Assembly (NCBI GenBank): GCA_026002715.1 | Contig: BOCC01000091.1 | Span: 1 to 8,843, forward strand | DNA: 8,843 nucleotides | DNA from: Synergistales bacterium | Lineage (GTDB): Bacteria; Synergistota; Synergistia; Synergistales; Aminobacteriaceae | Direction of reading: 5' to 3' | Part shown: piece after piece, positions 1 to 6,313 of the stretch | How positions within the stretch are numbered: position 1 is the first letter of the stretch | Layout of the letters: each line of letters begins with the position of its first letter | Position numbers and translations under genes: made by a program | The notes under the pieces: generated by a model | Database searches by the model: none | Told to the model about the DNA's origin: nothing | The model's input: only the letters and a program-made list of their open reading frames with translations

Positions 1-184
1 TATATCAAATTTCCCTTGCTTTTCACAACTATATTTATCGCAAAACTTGACAAAAAATTCCTTTAAAGTTATTGCACCACAATGTGTTATGGAACATTAC
101 CTATTTGGCTTTCTGCAAAAGTAGGGAATGCGAAGGAGCCTAATATTTAGTTTTAAAATACGCCTTAGTTATGCTACCCAAGAA
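1..184. other. AT-rich non-coding leader
   Basis: I see no gene here. Both strands are AT-rich with frequent stops. A TTGACA hexamer at 47-52 has only a poor -10 partner (TATTGC at 70-75, 17-nt spacer), so a promoter is possible but weak. The stretch probably holds the promoter region of the aminotransferase cluster, and perhaps the end of an upstream transcript. Confidence 0.5.
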
Positions 185-223
185 ATTATGATACTATAAT
201 CCAATAAATTATAGTATCATAAT
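185..223. repeat. Perfect 16-bp AT-rich inverted repeat before the aminotransferase gene
   Basis: The arm ATTATGATACTATAAT (185-200) is followed by a 7-nt spacer and its exact reverse complement (208-223). On the + strand it is followed by CGTTTTT, so it could be an unusually AT-rich intrinsic terminator of an upstream + strand transcript. Each arm also contains TATGAT and TATAAT -10-like hexamers, so it could instead be a promoter-embedded operator for a dimeric regulator of the gene that starts 27 nt downstream. The symmetry is seen directly; both roles are inference. Confidence 0.7.
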
Positions 224-250
224 CGTTTTTAACGAAGGGTCGTGCTCACG

Positions 251-1450
251 ATGAATTATCGTCTGCCGGCGTCTCGTATGAGAGACGCCATGAAGGGCGG
301 GGGAATACGCGAGATATTGAACAAAGCCAGCGCGCTGGAAAGGGCCGGCAAGAGAATAATACATCTCGAGATCGGCAGACCCGATTACGATTCTCCGTTC
401 TGCGCTAAAGAAGCAGCCAAAAAAGCCTTAGACGAGGGGCGCGTACATTACACCGATACGGCGGGGACTTTGGAGCTCAGGCGCGCCATCGCGGACGCCA
501 TAGGGCGCGATACCGGAATGGATATAGACCCCGAGCGGGAGATTGTAGTGACGACCGGCGCCGTGGAGGCCTTGGCTGCCACGTTCTTCGCGTTTCTTGA
601 TCCTATGGACGAGGTTATTGCGCCTACCCCGTTTTTCGCGGCTTACGCCGATCAGATAGCCGTCGCGGGGGGCGTTTTGCGTGAAGTCCCTTGTCGATTC
701 GAAAACGGTTTCAGGCTTGATCCAAAAGACATAGAGGCCGCTGTCACTAAAAAGACGCGTCTTCTGCTTATAAATACGCCCAACAACCCAACAGGCGCCG
801 CCTTGAGCCGCGATGAGCTTTCGGACATAGCGTCAATAGCTCTGAAGCATGACATCATAGTCGTGAGCGATGAGTGTTATGAAAAATTTATGTACGACCG
901 TTCCTCTGTTTCTATCGCCTCCTTGCCTGGCATGAGAGAGAGAACTATAACCATCAGCTCCGCCTCCAAGACGTTTTCGATGACAGGCTGGCGCGTGGGC
1001 TGGATATTCGCGCCCGCGCCCGCAAAGCCGTATCTGGCGAAAGCTCACCAAAACCTTACGAGCTGCGCCACGTCATTTGCTCAGTCTGGAGTGGCCGAGG
1101 CGTTTAGAAGCGCGTCCGACGACGTGAAACGCATGATTGACGGCTACAGAGCGCGACGCGACGCGATTGTCGGGCGCCTCGCCAATATTGATGGTTTTGA
1201 GGTCAATAGGCCCGAAGGCGCTTTTTATGTTTTCCCGAGAGTCGAAAGATTGACTTTGCGTTTTGGTATGAGCGCGCCGGAGTTATCGTCTTGGCTTTTA
1301 GACGAGGCGGGCGTGGCGACCGTTCCGGGCGAAGCGTTTCACGCGCAGGGAAACTTCTTGCGCATGGCCTATTGCCGTTCTCTTGACGAAATTCACGAGG
1401 GCTTGGACAAGATAGAGGCAGCCGTTAAAAAACGGACGGGCACAAGATAA
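251..1450 (+). CDS. PLP-dependent aminotransferase, class I/II (aspartate aminotransferase-like)
   Basis: Predicted cytoplasmic fold-type I aminotransferase of 399 residues, a normal length for the AspC/aromatic aminotransferase family. It transfers an amino group between an amino acid and a 2-oxo acid through pyridoxal phosphate. Visible landmarks are the N-terminal substrate loop IGRPDYDSP (41-49), NTPNNPTG (175-182), the cofactor-contacting D207 and Y210 in SDECYEKF, the Schiff-base lysine K240 in SASKTFSMTGWRVG, and R371 in FLRMAYC, which would bind the substrate carboxylate. I chose ATG 251 because GAAGGG at 234-239 lies 11 nt upstream; the alternative in-frame GTG at 242 would leave only 2 nt. 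It leads a + strand cluster, with the next gene 19 nt downstream. Substrate specificity cannot be read from the sequence. Confidence 0.93.
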   Translation: MNYRLPASRMRDAMKGGGIREILNKASALERAGKRIIHLEIGRPDYDSPFCAKEAAKKALDEGRVHYTDTAGTLELRRAIADAIGRDTGMDIDPEREIVVTTGAVEALAATFFAFLDPMDEVIAPTPFFAAYADQIAVAGGVLREVPCRFENGFRLDPKDIEAAVTKKTRLLLINTPNNPTGAALSRDELSDIASIALKHDIIVVSDECYEKFMYDRSSVSIASLPGMRERTITISSASKTFSMTGWRVGWIFAPAPAKPYLAKAHQNLTSCATSFAQSGVAEAFRSASDDVKRMIDGYRARRDAIVGRLANIDGFEVNRPEGAFYVFPRVERLTLRFGMSAPELSSWLLDEAGVATVPGEAFHAQGNFLRMAYCRSLDEIHEGLDKIEAAVKKRTGTR

Positions 1451-1469
1451 GCGAAACAGAAGGGAACGA

Positions 1470-1973
1470 GTGAAATTGAGCGACGAACAAGATGCCGTCG
1501 GCAAGGTCAGGGCTGCGCTTGACGCCAATGGCTGCGGTGATATAAAGATAAAAATCACGGAAGAGACTATTTTTACAGTCGAGGATGCCACGAAAGCCGT
1601 CGGAGCGCCGCATGAGGAGATATTGAAGAGCTTGGTCTTTTTGATAGACGGAGAACCTGTTTTAGTCTTGATGAGCGGAGCCAATCGCGTGAATGAAAAG
1701 GCGGTTTTGAGGGCCGCAAACGGGAAAAAAGTCAAGATGTCCGCGCCCGAGGATGTTTTTGCGCGTTTCGGTTTCAAGGTGGGCGGAGTGCCGCCTATAG
1801 GCTACCCGACGCGCTTGCGCGCGTTTTTGGACGAAGACCTTTTCAAGTATCCGATTGTCTGGTCAGCCGCCGGTACGGATCACGCCTTTTTCCCCATAGC
1901 GCCGGAGAGACTTCTTGTTCTGACCGATGGAATAAGAGCCGCTATCAAAAAGGCCTCGAAGCCGGAAGCCTGA
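1470..1973 (+). CDS. YbaK/EbsC-family aminoacyl-tRNA deacylase
   Basis: Protein of 167 residues spanning a single YbaK/ProX-type editing domain. Known members hydrolyse mischarged aminoacyl-tRNAs in trans (for example Cys- or Ala-tRNA(Pro)), correcting errors of prolyl-tRNA synthetase and similar enzymes in the cytoplasm. Landmarks are the conserved lysine K53 in EEILKSLVF, the glycine/proline substrate loop GGVPPIG (105-111) and AGTDHAF (134-140), all in the usual order and spacing. The GTG start at 1470 is supported by GAAGGGA at 1459-1465. It sits 19 nt after the aminotransferase and 4 nt before rsmA, so the three are very likely co-transcribed. The exact tRNA substrate is unknown, and the name ybaK/proX would be a guess. 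Confidence 0.9.
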   Translation: MKLSDEQDAVGKVRAALDANGCGDIKIKITEETIFTVEDATKAVGAPHEEILKSLVFLIDGEPVLVLMSGANRVNEKAVLRAANGKKVKMSAPEDVFARFGFKVGGVPPIGYPTRLRAFLDEDLFKYPIVWSAAGTDHAFFPIAPERLLVLTDGIRAAIKKASKPEA

Positions 1974-1977
1974 TAAG

Positions 1978-2823
1978 TTGGACGGCAAAATTGCGCCCTC
2001 GGGCGCCTTTTTCAGGACTAAAAAGCGGTTCGGGCAAAATTTTTTAGTAGATCGCTCCGTGCTTGCCGATATTCTTAAAAGGGCTGACGTTAGGCAAAGC
2101 GACGTTATTCTCGAAATAGGGCCCGGAGAAGGGGTTCTCACGCGAGAGCTTCTCCTTGCGCGCCCCCTTTTGCTTTATGCCGTAGAGCTTGACGTCAGGC
2201 TGAAAGACGCGCTTGAAAAACTAAAGACAGAGTTTCCAGATAGGTTCAACCTTGTGTGGAACGACGCCGTCAAGTTGGATTACAGCGGCTTTGTTCCGTT
2301 TCCAAACCGCGTTGTCGCCAATATTCCATACAACATAACGACGCCGCTTATATGGCGTCTTTTAGAGTTCGCGCCGCTTGGTCTGACGTCTCATATCTAT
2401 ATGGTGCAAAAAGAGGCGGCTTTACGCCTGATAGCGCGTCCTGATACCAAAGACCGCTATCCTTTAGGCGTCGCGCTTGAGGTTATGGGCGCCGTGTCGC
2501 TTGTCCGCGATGTCGCAAGCTCTTGTTTTCGCCCCCGTCCGCGCGTGGAGTCGGCTGTCGTGGAGATTTGCCTGTCGCGCAATTTTCATCTTGTGAAAGA
2601 CGGGCGTTTCAGCGCGCTGCTTCACGCCGGGTTTAGACAACGCCGCAAAATGCTGATAAACAACCTTAAAAATTTCGACCCTCTCATAATATGGGAGTCC
2701 ATATTAGAGAGAGCCGATATAGAGCCAAAAATTCGAGCCGAAGACCTTAGCGGGGATGAATGGTCAAAGCTGTATAACGCTTGGACAAACGCCGTCATCT
2801 CCCGGACTTCCTCTTCTCTCTGA
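1978..2823 (+). CDS. rsmA: 16S rRNA (adenine(1518)-N6/adenine(1519)-N6)-dimethyltransferase RsmA (KsgA)
   Basis: S-adenosylmethionine-dependent enzyme that dimethylates two adjacent adenines in the 3'-terminal helix of 16S rRNA during 30S maturation. The protein has 281 residues, the usual family length. In order: KKRFGQNFLVD (15-25), SAM-binding motif I EIGPGEG (46-52), acidic motif ELD (70-72), ND (95-96), the catalytic NIPY (115-118) typical of adenine-N6 methyltransferases, FRPRPRVESAVV (184-195) and the basic FRQRRKML (219-226). The start is TTG 1978, 9 nt after GGAAG (1964-1968). The nearest in-frame upstream ATG (1927) is closed by a stop two codons later, so TTG is the only plausible start. 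The 3' end overlaps the convergent CarD gene by 29 nt. Confidence 0.96.
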   Translation: MDGKIAPSGAFFRTKKRFGQNFLVDRSVLADILKRADVRQSDVILEIGPGEGVLTRELLLARPLLLYAVELDVRLKDALEKLKTEFPDRFNLVWNDAVKLDYSGFVPFPNRVVANIPYNITTPLIWRLLEFAPLGLTSHIYMVQKEAALRLIARPDTKDRYPLGVALEVMGAVSLVRDVASSCFRPRPRVESAVVEICLSRNFHLVKDGRFSALLHAGFRQRRKMLINNLKNFDPLIIWESILERADIEPKIRAEDLSGDEWSKLYNAWTNAVISRTSSSL

Positions 2824-3355
2824 CCCTTATCCGCTCAATGATAAACGGCAACACTTGCTCACGCTTTATGTCTAAAACATGCGCAAACTCCTCGTACAGC
2901 ATTTTTTCGGCGTCTTTCATAAAACGGTCGTCCGTGCAGGAGAGTCTTTTGCCCTTGCTCCTTTGCGATTGCTGATGATGCCATAGCGATTTGACGAGTT
3001 TCACAAGTTCCGTCCTGTCTCCGCGCTCGAGGATTTCTTTATACTTCTCGGTGCGCTCGTTTTCGTCCTCCGTCCAAACGGCACCCTCGTCCGGCATAGC
3101 CTCGATAAGTGCGTATATGTTGGAAACGGACAAAAGACGCCGCATTTTAGCGACTAATTCCTCGTTGGCGACAGGGACGTATATTGTGCATTTATCATAA
3201 TAAAGAGGCTTCAGCACGTAATATTCTATGGGCGTACCCCTTAAATCTTTCTCCGCCACTTCCACAATTTCACATACCCCATGAGTCGCGTACAGAATAA
3301 CATCGTTCGCTTTATAGTTTATATTTTTGTTTTCACTTTTGCTTTCGCTTTCCAT
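2795..3355 (-). CDS. CarD/CdnL-family RNA polymerase-binding transcription regulator
   Basis: Protein of 186 residues with the CarD_CdnL_TRCF arrangement. The N-terminal RNA polymerase-interaction domain spans about residues 14-70 (VILYATHGVCEIVEV at 19-33, YYVLKPLYYDKCTIYVPV at 45-62). A helical C-terminal part follows, with a conserved-looking tryptophan (W125 in KSLWHH) and KRLSCTDDRFMKDAEKML near 136-153. Known relatives bind the polymerase beta subunit and stabilise open complexes at rRNA and other promoters. The first 13 residues are a charged, Ser/Lys/Glu-rich extension not needed for the fold. The ATG at 3355 is preceded, on its own strand, by GGGAGGG (3370-3364) at 8-nt spacing, a strong ribosome binding site. 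The gene ends inside the tail of rsmA. Its leader holds the hairpin at 3394-3443. Confidence 0.9.
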   Translation of the reverse strand: MESESKSENKNINYKANDVILYATHGVCEIVEVAEKDLRGTPIEYYVLKPLYYDKCTIYVPVANEELVAKMRRLLSVSNIYALIEAMPDEGAVWTEDENERTEKYKEILERGDRTELVKLVKSLWHHQQSQRSKGKRLSCTDDRFMKDAEKMLYEEFAHVLDIKREQVLPFIIERIRVREKRKSGR

Positions 3356-3393
3356 GTTTTTTTCCCTCCCGCAAGCCTGATTTTTTTACAAAA

Positions 3394-3443
3394 CAACGAA
3401 CGGTGAGAATCAACCGGACTTACGTGATTGTCACCGCTCGTTG
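3394..3443 (-). promoter_or_regulatory. Long imperfect stem-loop in the carD leader (possible attenuator or terminator)
   Basis: Arms 3394-3411 and 3426-3443 are inverted copies matching at 16 of 18 positions, with a 14-nt loop. Read as - strand RNA, one mismatch becomes a G-U pair, so 17 of 18 positions pair; as + strand RNA both stay unpaired. This asymmetry favours a - strand transcript. On that strand the stem is followed directly by TTTTGT, about 38 nt before the carD start. It may be an attenuator in the carD leader, the terminator of a lost - strand gene, or an operator. A TATGAT hexamer on the - strand (3463-3458) lies just upstream and could be the carD -10 box, though no convincing -35 is seen. 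Function is inference. Confidence 0.55.
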
Positions 3444-3562
3444 ATATTGGCTATTTTATCATATTTTTTTATGTGATGTAAGCGTATGTTGTGCAGTAGT
3501 AGCTATGGAAATCTATGCCTCAATCAAAAAAGAAATATATCGCGGCAATGTAAGGATTATAT

Positions 3563-3568
3563 TATAAT
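3563..3568 (+). promoter_or_regulatory. Candidate -10 box for the binding-protein gene
   Basis: A perfect TATAAT lies 55 nt upstream of the GTG start of the solute-binding protein gene, in a 268-nt gap between divergent genes. No good -35 hexamer is seen at 16-18 nt and there is no extended -10 TG, so an activator may be needed. The rest of the gap (3444-3562) contains AT-rich sequence and no recognisable gene. Confidence 0.45.
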
Positions 3569-3623
3569 GAAGCGGCGAATCGCGAAAGGTTGCGTTCGAC
3601 ATTATTAACTGGGGGTTGGAATC

Positions 3624-4625
3624 GTGAAGAAGAGAACTATGTTTTGGGCAGTGTTGCTGGTTTTTTGTGTTGCGACTTCGGCGTTTGCCGCCGAGGGGCC
3701 GTTTGTTATCGGGTTCAGCGAGTTCGATATGAGCAATTCTTGGCGTACTCAGAGCGTCGAGGAGGCCAAGTACGCCGCGACTCAGAACGCAGACGTCAAG
3801 GAGTTGGTCATCACTCAGGCTGAGGGCGACATCTCCAAACAAATTGCTGACATTGAGGACCTCATCTCCAAAAAGGTTGACGCAATCATCCTCAACGCCG
3901 GCTCGCCTAAGGCTCTGAATCCGGTTATCGCCAAGGCGGTCGCCGCCGGAATTCCTGTCATCGATTTTGATTCCGGGACCGATTCTGACAAGGCGTACCA
4001 TCTCACTATCGACCAAAAGGATTTTGGCCGTGTTCTGGGCGAATGGCTTGCAAAAACCATGAACGGCAAAGGCAACATCGTCGTATTCAATGGGATGAAG
4101 GGGACGAAAGACAGCGCCGAGCGCTTTGAGGGAGCTGACGAGATATTCTCCAAAAACCCCGACATAAAGATCGTCCAGACCGTCTTTGCCGACTGGGACT
4201 ACGCGAAGGCAAAGAGGGCTATGGAGTCGATATTCGCCTCGAACCTGAAGATCGACGGGATCTGGTCGCAGGGCGGGGCTATGTCTCAGGCGGTCATTGA
4301 CGCGTACACGGAGCGTGGCGAGGAACCCCCTTTCATCACCGGCGAGGACAACAACGGTTTCTTCAAGGCATGGAAAAAGACCAAAGAAAAATATCCCAAG
4401 TTCGACTCTATAGCGACAAGCTGCCCGACATGGCAGAGTTCGGCGGCTATGGAGATGGCTATCGACCTGCTGAAGGGGAAACAGCTCGAGAGAACCACCG
4501 TCCTGCCGATTCCGATAACAACCGGCGAAACTATAGACCAGTACGTAAAAATGGATCTGCCCGACAGCTACTGGTGCAACTCCAAGCTGCCGGAGAGCGT
4601 CGTTAAAGAATTATTTACCCGTTAA
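3624..4625 (+). CDS. ABC sugar-type transporter, periplasmic substrate-binding protein (RbsB-like, Peripla_BP_4)
   Basis: Protein of 333 residues that would capture a small ligand in the periplasm and deliver it to an ABC importer. Residues 1-22 are a Sec signal peptide: KKR, a hydrophobic core, and an AFA cleavage site before A23. The cysteine at 15 follows F rather than a lipobox residue, so this is not a typical lipoprotein. The mature part has the two-lobe type I fold signature of the ribose/galactose class: VIGFSEFDMSNSW (28-40), IADIEDLISKKVDAIIL (74-90), AAGIPVIDFDS (107-117), DGIWSQGG (211-218) and a ligand-side GEDNNGFFKAW (240-250). GTG 3624 follows GGGGG (3611-3615) at 8 nt. The ligand cannot be assigned. 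The partner ATPase is probably the one at 6367, displaced by 1.7 kb; no permease is in the window. Confidence 0.9.
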   Translation: MKKRTMFWAVLLVFCVATSAFAAEGPFVIGFSEFDMSNSWRTQSVEEAKYAATQNADVKELVITQAEGDISKQIADIEDLISKKVDAIILNAGSPKALNPVIAKAVAAGIPVIDFDSGTDSDKAYHLTIDQKDFGRVLGEWLAKTMNGKGNIVVFNGMKGTKDSAERFEGADEIFSKNPDIKIVQTVFADWDYAKAKRAMESIFASNLKIDGIWSQGGAMSQAVIDAYTERGEEPPFITGEDNNGFFKAWKKTKEKYPKFDSIATSCPTWQSSAAMEMAIDLLKGKQLERTTVLPIPITTGETIDQYVKMDLPDSYWCNSKLPESVVKELFTR

Positions 4626-4643
4626 AAACACTCGGCAATTCTC

Positions 4644-4679
4644 ATGGAGGGAGCGCTTAGAGTCACGCGTTCCCTCCAT
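4644..4679 (+). terminator. Stem-loop after the binding-protein gene
   Basis: A 13-bp stem (4644-4656 with 4667-4679) closes a 10-nt loop 18 nt after the stop codon. One pair is G-U on the + strand and would be a mismatch on the - strand, supporting a + strand RNA element. The downstream sequence ATTGTTG is a poor U-tract. It may therefore be a leaky terminator, or a 3'-stabilising hairpin that keeps the binding-protein mRNA abundant, as is common after binding-protein genes. Confidence 0.6.
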
Positions 4680-4730
4680 ATTGTTGAGGTAGAACGAGCG
4701 AGCGAACGCAAATTTTAAGGAGGTTTTTTG

Positions 4731-5177
4731 ATGAAGGGTATTCTTTATACGTTTGACGAGCTTTCGGTTGGCATGAGCGCGTCGTTGTCGCGTACCGTGA
4801 CGCGGGACGACATTGCGCGTTTCGCGGAGGTTACGGGCGACCGCAATCCCATTCATATAGACGAGGAGTTTGCGCGTGAGTTTTCTATAGGCAGGAAGCC
4901 GCTTGGGCGAAATATCGCGCATGGGATACTCGGAGCCGGAATGTTGTCAGCCGTTTTGGGTACGAAACTTCCCGGCCCGGGCAACGTATATATGGACCAG
5001 ACGCTCAGTTTCAAAAAGCCCGTATTCATCGGAGACACGATAACGGCAAACGTCGAAATAACCGACTTGAGGCCGGAGAAATATCACGTCCGCCTCTCTA
5101 CGGTTTGCGTCAATCAGGACGAAGTCGTCGTAATAGATGGTGAGGCCTTGCTGTATTTCAAGATTTTGAACAAGTAG
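4731..5177 (+). CDS. MaoC-like (R)-specific enoyl-CoA hydratase
   Basis: Hot-dog-fold protein of 148 residues. Relatives of the PhaJ/MaoC type hydrate trans-2-enoyl-CoA to (R)-3-hydroxyacyl-CoA in the cytoplasm. The hydratase-2 signature is intact: FAEVTGDRNPIHID (31-44) carries the catalytic Asp (D37) and His (H42), followed by IAHGILGAGMLSAVLG (62-77). The ATG at 4731 has an excellent AAGGAGG (4717-4723) 7 nt upstream; a TTG one codon earlier (4728) is less likely. It stands between the binding-protein gene and the rearranged segment, and nothing obvious links it to sugar uptake. Some MaoC-like proteins act on other acyl-CoAs, so the substrate is uncertain. Confidence 0.9.
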   Translation: MKGILYTFDELSVGMSASLSRTVTRDDIARFAEVTGDRNPIHIDEEFAREFSIGRKPLGRNIAHGILGAGMLSAVLGTKLPGPGNVYMDQTLSFKKPVFIGDTITANVEITDLRPEKYHVRLSTVCVNQDEVVVIDGEALLYFKILNK

Positions 5178-5201
5178 GATTTTATGATAAATTTGATGGC
5201 T

Positions 5202-5319
5202 AATCCCGCGCGTTCCTTGTGGTACACTATGACTAAAAAAAGGAAGTCGTGCAAATGAATTTTGAGCTTCCGATACTGCAACTGAAAGACATCACCAAGA
5301 GCTTCGCGGGGAACTTCGC
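5202..5319 (+). repeat. Left copy of a 118-bp direct repeat (ABC ATPase promoter and 5' end)
   Basis: Identical to 6314-6431 except at two positions: A5253 versus G6365, and G5288 versus A6400, which changes Asp to Asn. The offset is 1112 bp. The block spans a promoter, Shine-Dalgarno, start codon and 22 codons of the ATPase. The two copies bracket the Rpn-family gene, as expected for duplication linked to insertion or for partial tandem duplication. Confidence 0.95.
5220..5228 (+). promoter_or_regulatory. Candidate extended -10 promoter, left repeat copy
   Basis: TGG-TACACT fits the extended -10 pattern (TGn followed by TAnnnT), and no good -35 is seen at the right distance. It lies 27 nt upstream of the remnant's ATG. 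In this copy it would drive transcription through the truncated ATPase leader into the Rpn-family gene. Confidence 0.4.
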
Positions 5320-5350
5320 CCCTGATGGCAATGGAAGGAGCGGATTATAA
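5255..5350 (+). pseudogene. Truncated 5' remnant of the sugar ABC ATPase gene (31-codon ORF)
   Basis: ATG 5255 has GGAAG (5242-5246) at 8 nt. The first 22 codons match the intact ATPase at 6367 except for one residue (D12 instead of N12). The sequence then jumps to CCT GAT GGC, matching ATPase codons 59-61, so 108 nt (codons 23-58, including Walker A) are missing. CGC occurs at both deletion edges. After about 10 more matching bases homology ends and the frame stops at 5348-5350. It cannot encode a working ATPase. It may still be translated as a short leader peptide ahead of the Rpn-family gene. Confidence 0.85.
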
Positions 5351-5390
5351 TTTCTATAAATCTTTGGCGTTACTGTAATTGGCATTGGAA

Positions 5391-6287
5391 ATGAGCGAAC
5401 GTCCGCATAAGTGGCGCGATACCGCGTGGAAGAGGGCTATCGCCGACGGAGCGCGAGACGCTATTGAGTATTTTATGCCGGACCTTGCGGCCAACATGGA
5501 CAAGTCGAGGGAAGTGACCGGGATAATTGACTTAGAACTGCCCTTAGAGGGTTCAGGCTCTGATAAAGATATGCGCGTTTCGGATGTTTTTATGAGCGTC
5601 CCACTTGTTGGGGGAAAAGAATGGAGCGTGGCTTGTGTCACTGAGCAACAACACGAAAGTGACACAAGTTTCGGGGAAAGGATGTTTGATTCGTATGTCC
5701 GACTGAGGGCGCAGCGGCAAGCCGGAAGGACGACGGGATTCGCTATATTTACGGGTAACTCCAAGAACACGAACTCTTATTCTGAATCGTGCTACGGCTT
5801 TGAGGCGTCGATTAAATTCAGGACGTTTCATCTTTCAAGCTATAACGCGGAGGAATTGAAAGCGGATAAACGTCCTTTCGCTCGCGTTCTATACGCCGGA
5901 CTATTGTCGTTGGGGAGCGAGAAAGATGTCGCGTTGCGTGAAAAATACGCGTGGGAACTCTTGAATATGACAACCGAAGAGGAATATGACAAAGGACGAC
6001 GAAAGTTTATCCTTGAGTTCGTGGATAGGATATTCTGGTTGGATGACCCTGAAATAAACCAGAAGTTAAAGGAGGCGTACAAGATGAAAACCATATCGCT
6101 GAAAGAGTACGTGGCTATGCTCGACAAAGAAGAAGCCCGTATGGAAGGCAGGATGGAAGGCATGAAAGAGGGCAAGGAAAAAGGCAAGTTTGAGGTAGCG
6201 CGTTCAATGCTCGCCGACAACTTTCCTGTGGAAGTTATCAAGAAATACACCGGATTAGATAAAAACTCCATACTTTCGCTGAATTAA
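5391..6287 (+). CDS. Rpn-family PD-(D/E)XK nuclease / putative transposase
   Basis: Protein of 298 residues resembling the recombination-promoting nuclease (Rpn, formerly transposase_31-like) families. Features, numbered from ATG 5391: an N-terminal HKWRDTAWKR segment, then AIEYFMPDLAANMD (24-37). The putative nuclease core follows, with D65 in RVSDVF and the E-x-Q pair E85/Q87 in TEQQHESD, then FGERMFDSYVRL and GFAIFTGN. The C-terminus is an E/G/K-rich helix (RMEGRMEGMKEGKEKGK) followed by a VIKKYTGLDKNSI tail, both typical of the group. ATG 5391 fits the family N-terminus, but no Shine-Dalgarno precedes it. TTG 5379 is an alternative start, directly after an in-frame TAA. E. coli homologues cut DNA and stimulate RecA-independent recombination; activity here is inferred. 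The duplicated ATPase 5' ends on both sides suggest it arrived by, or caused, a rearrangement. Confidence 0.82.
   Translation: MSERPHKWRDTAWKRAIADGARDAIEYFMPDLAANMDKSREVTGIIDLELPLEGSGSDKDMRVSDVFMSVPLVGGKEWSVACVTEQQHESDTSFGERMFDSYVRLRAQRQAGRTTGFAIFTGNSKNTNSYSESCYGFEASIKFRTFHLSSYNAEELKADKRPFARVLYAGLLSLGSEKDVALREKYAWELLNMTTEEEYDKGRRKFILEFVDRIFWLDDPEINQKLKEAYKMKTISLKEYVAMLDKEEARMEGRMEGMKEGKEKGKFEVARSMLADNFPVEVIKKYTGLDKNSILSLN
5632..5668. repeat. Perfect 11-bp inverted repeat inside the Rpn-family gene
   Basis: CTTGTGTCACT (5632-5642) and its exact reverse complement (5658-5668) are separated by 15 nt and flank the codons for the E-x-Q nuclease motif. It could be an mRNA hairpin, a protein-binding site, or chance. 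Confidence 0.6.
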
Positions 6288-6313
6288 ATTATGGCATAGG
6301 ACGCTTACAACCA

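Noticed and set aside
47..75. Full sigma-70 promoter at TTGACA/TATTGC
   Set aside because: The -10 partner is poor and the site is about 175 nt from the gene, so it was left as a weak possibility rather than a feature.
1298..1777. - strand ORF of 159 codons across the aminotransferase/YbaK boundary
   Set aside because: It is a shadow of two well-supported + strand genes, with low-complexity composition.
3505..3567. A 20-codon + strand ORF (MEIYASIKKEIYRGNVRIIL) before the binding-protein gene
   Set aside because: It has no ribosome site, and its stop codon lies within the candidate -10 box, so it is more likely promoter DNA than a gene.
3513..4016. Long - strand ORF of 167 codons opposite the binding-protein gene
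   Set aside because: It is antisense to a clear gene with a signal peptide and family motifs, and its translation resembles no domain I know.
5188..6298. Further homology just left of both repeat copies (AAATT..ATGGC..TA)
   Set aside because: The match is short, gapped and AT-rich, and cannot be told from chance by eye.
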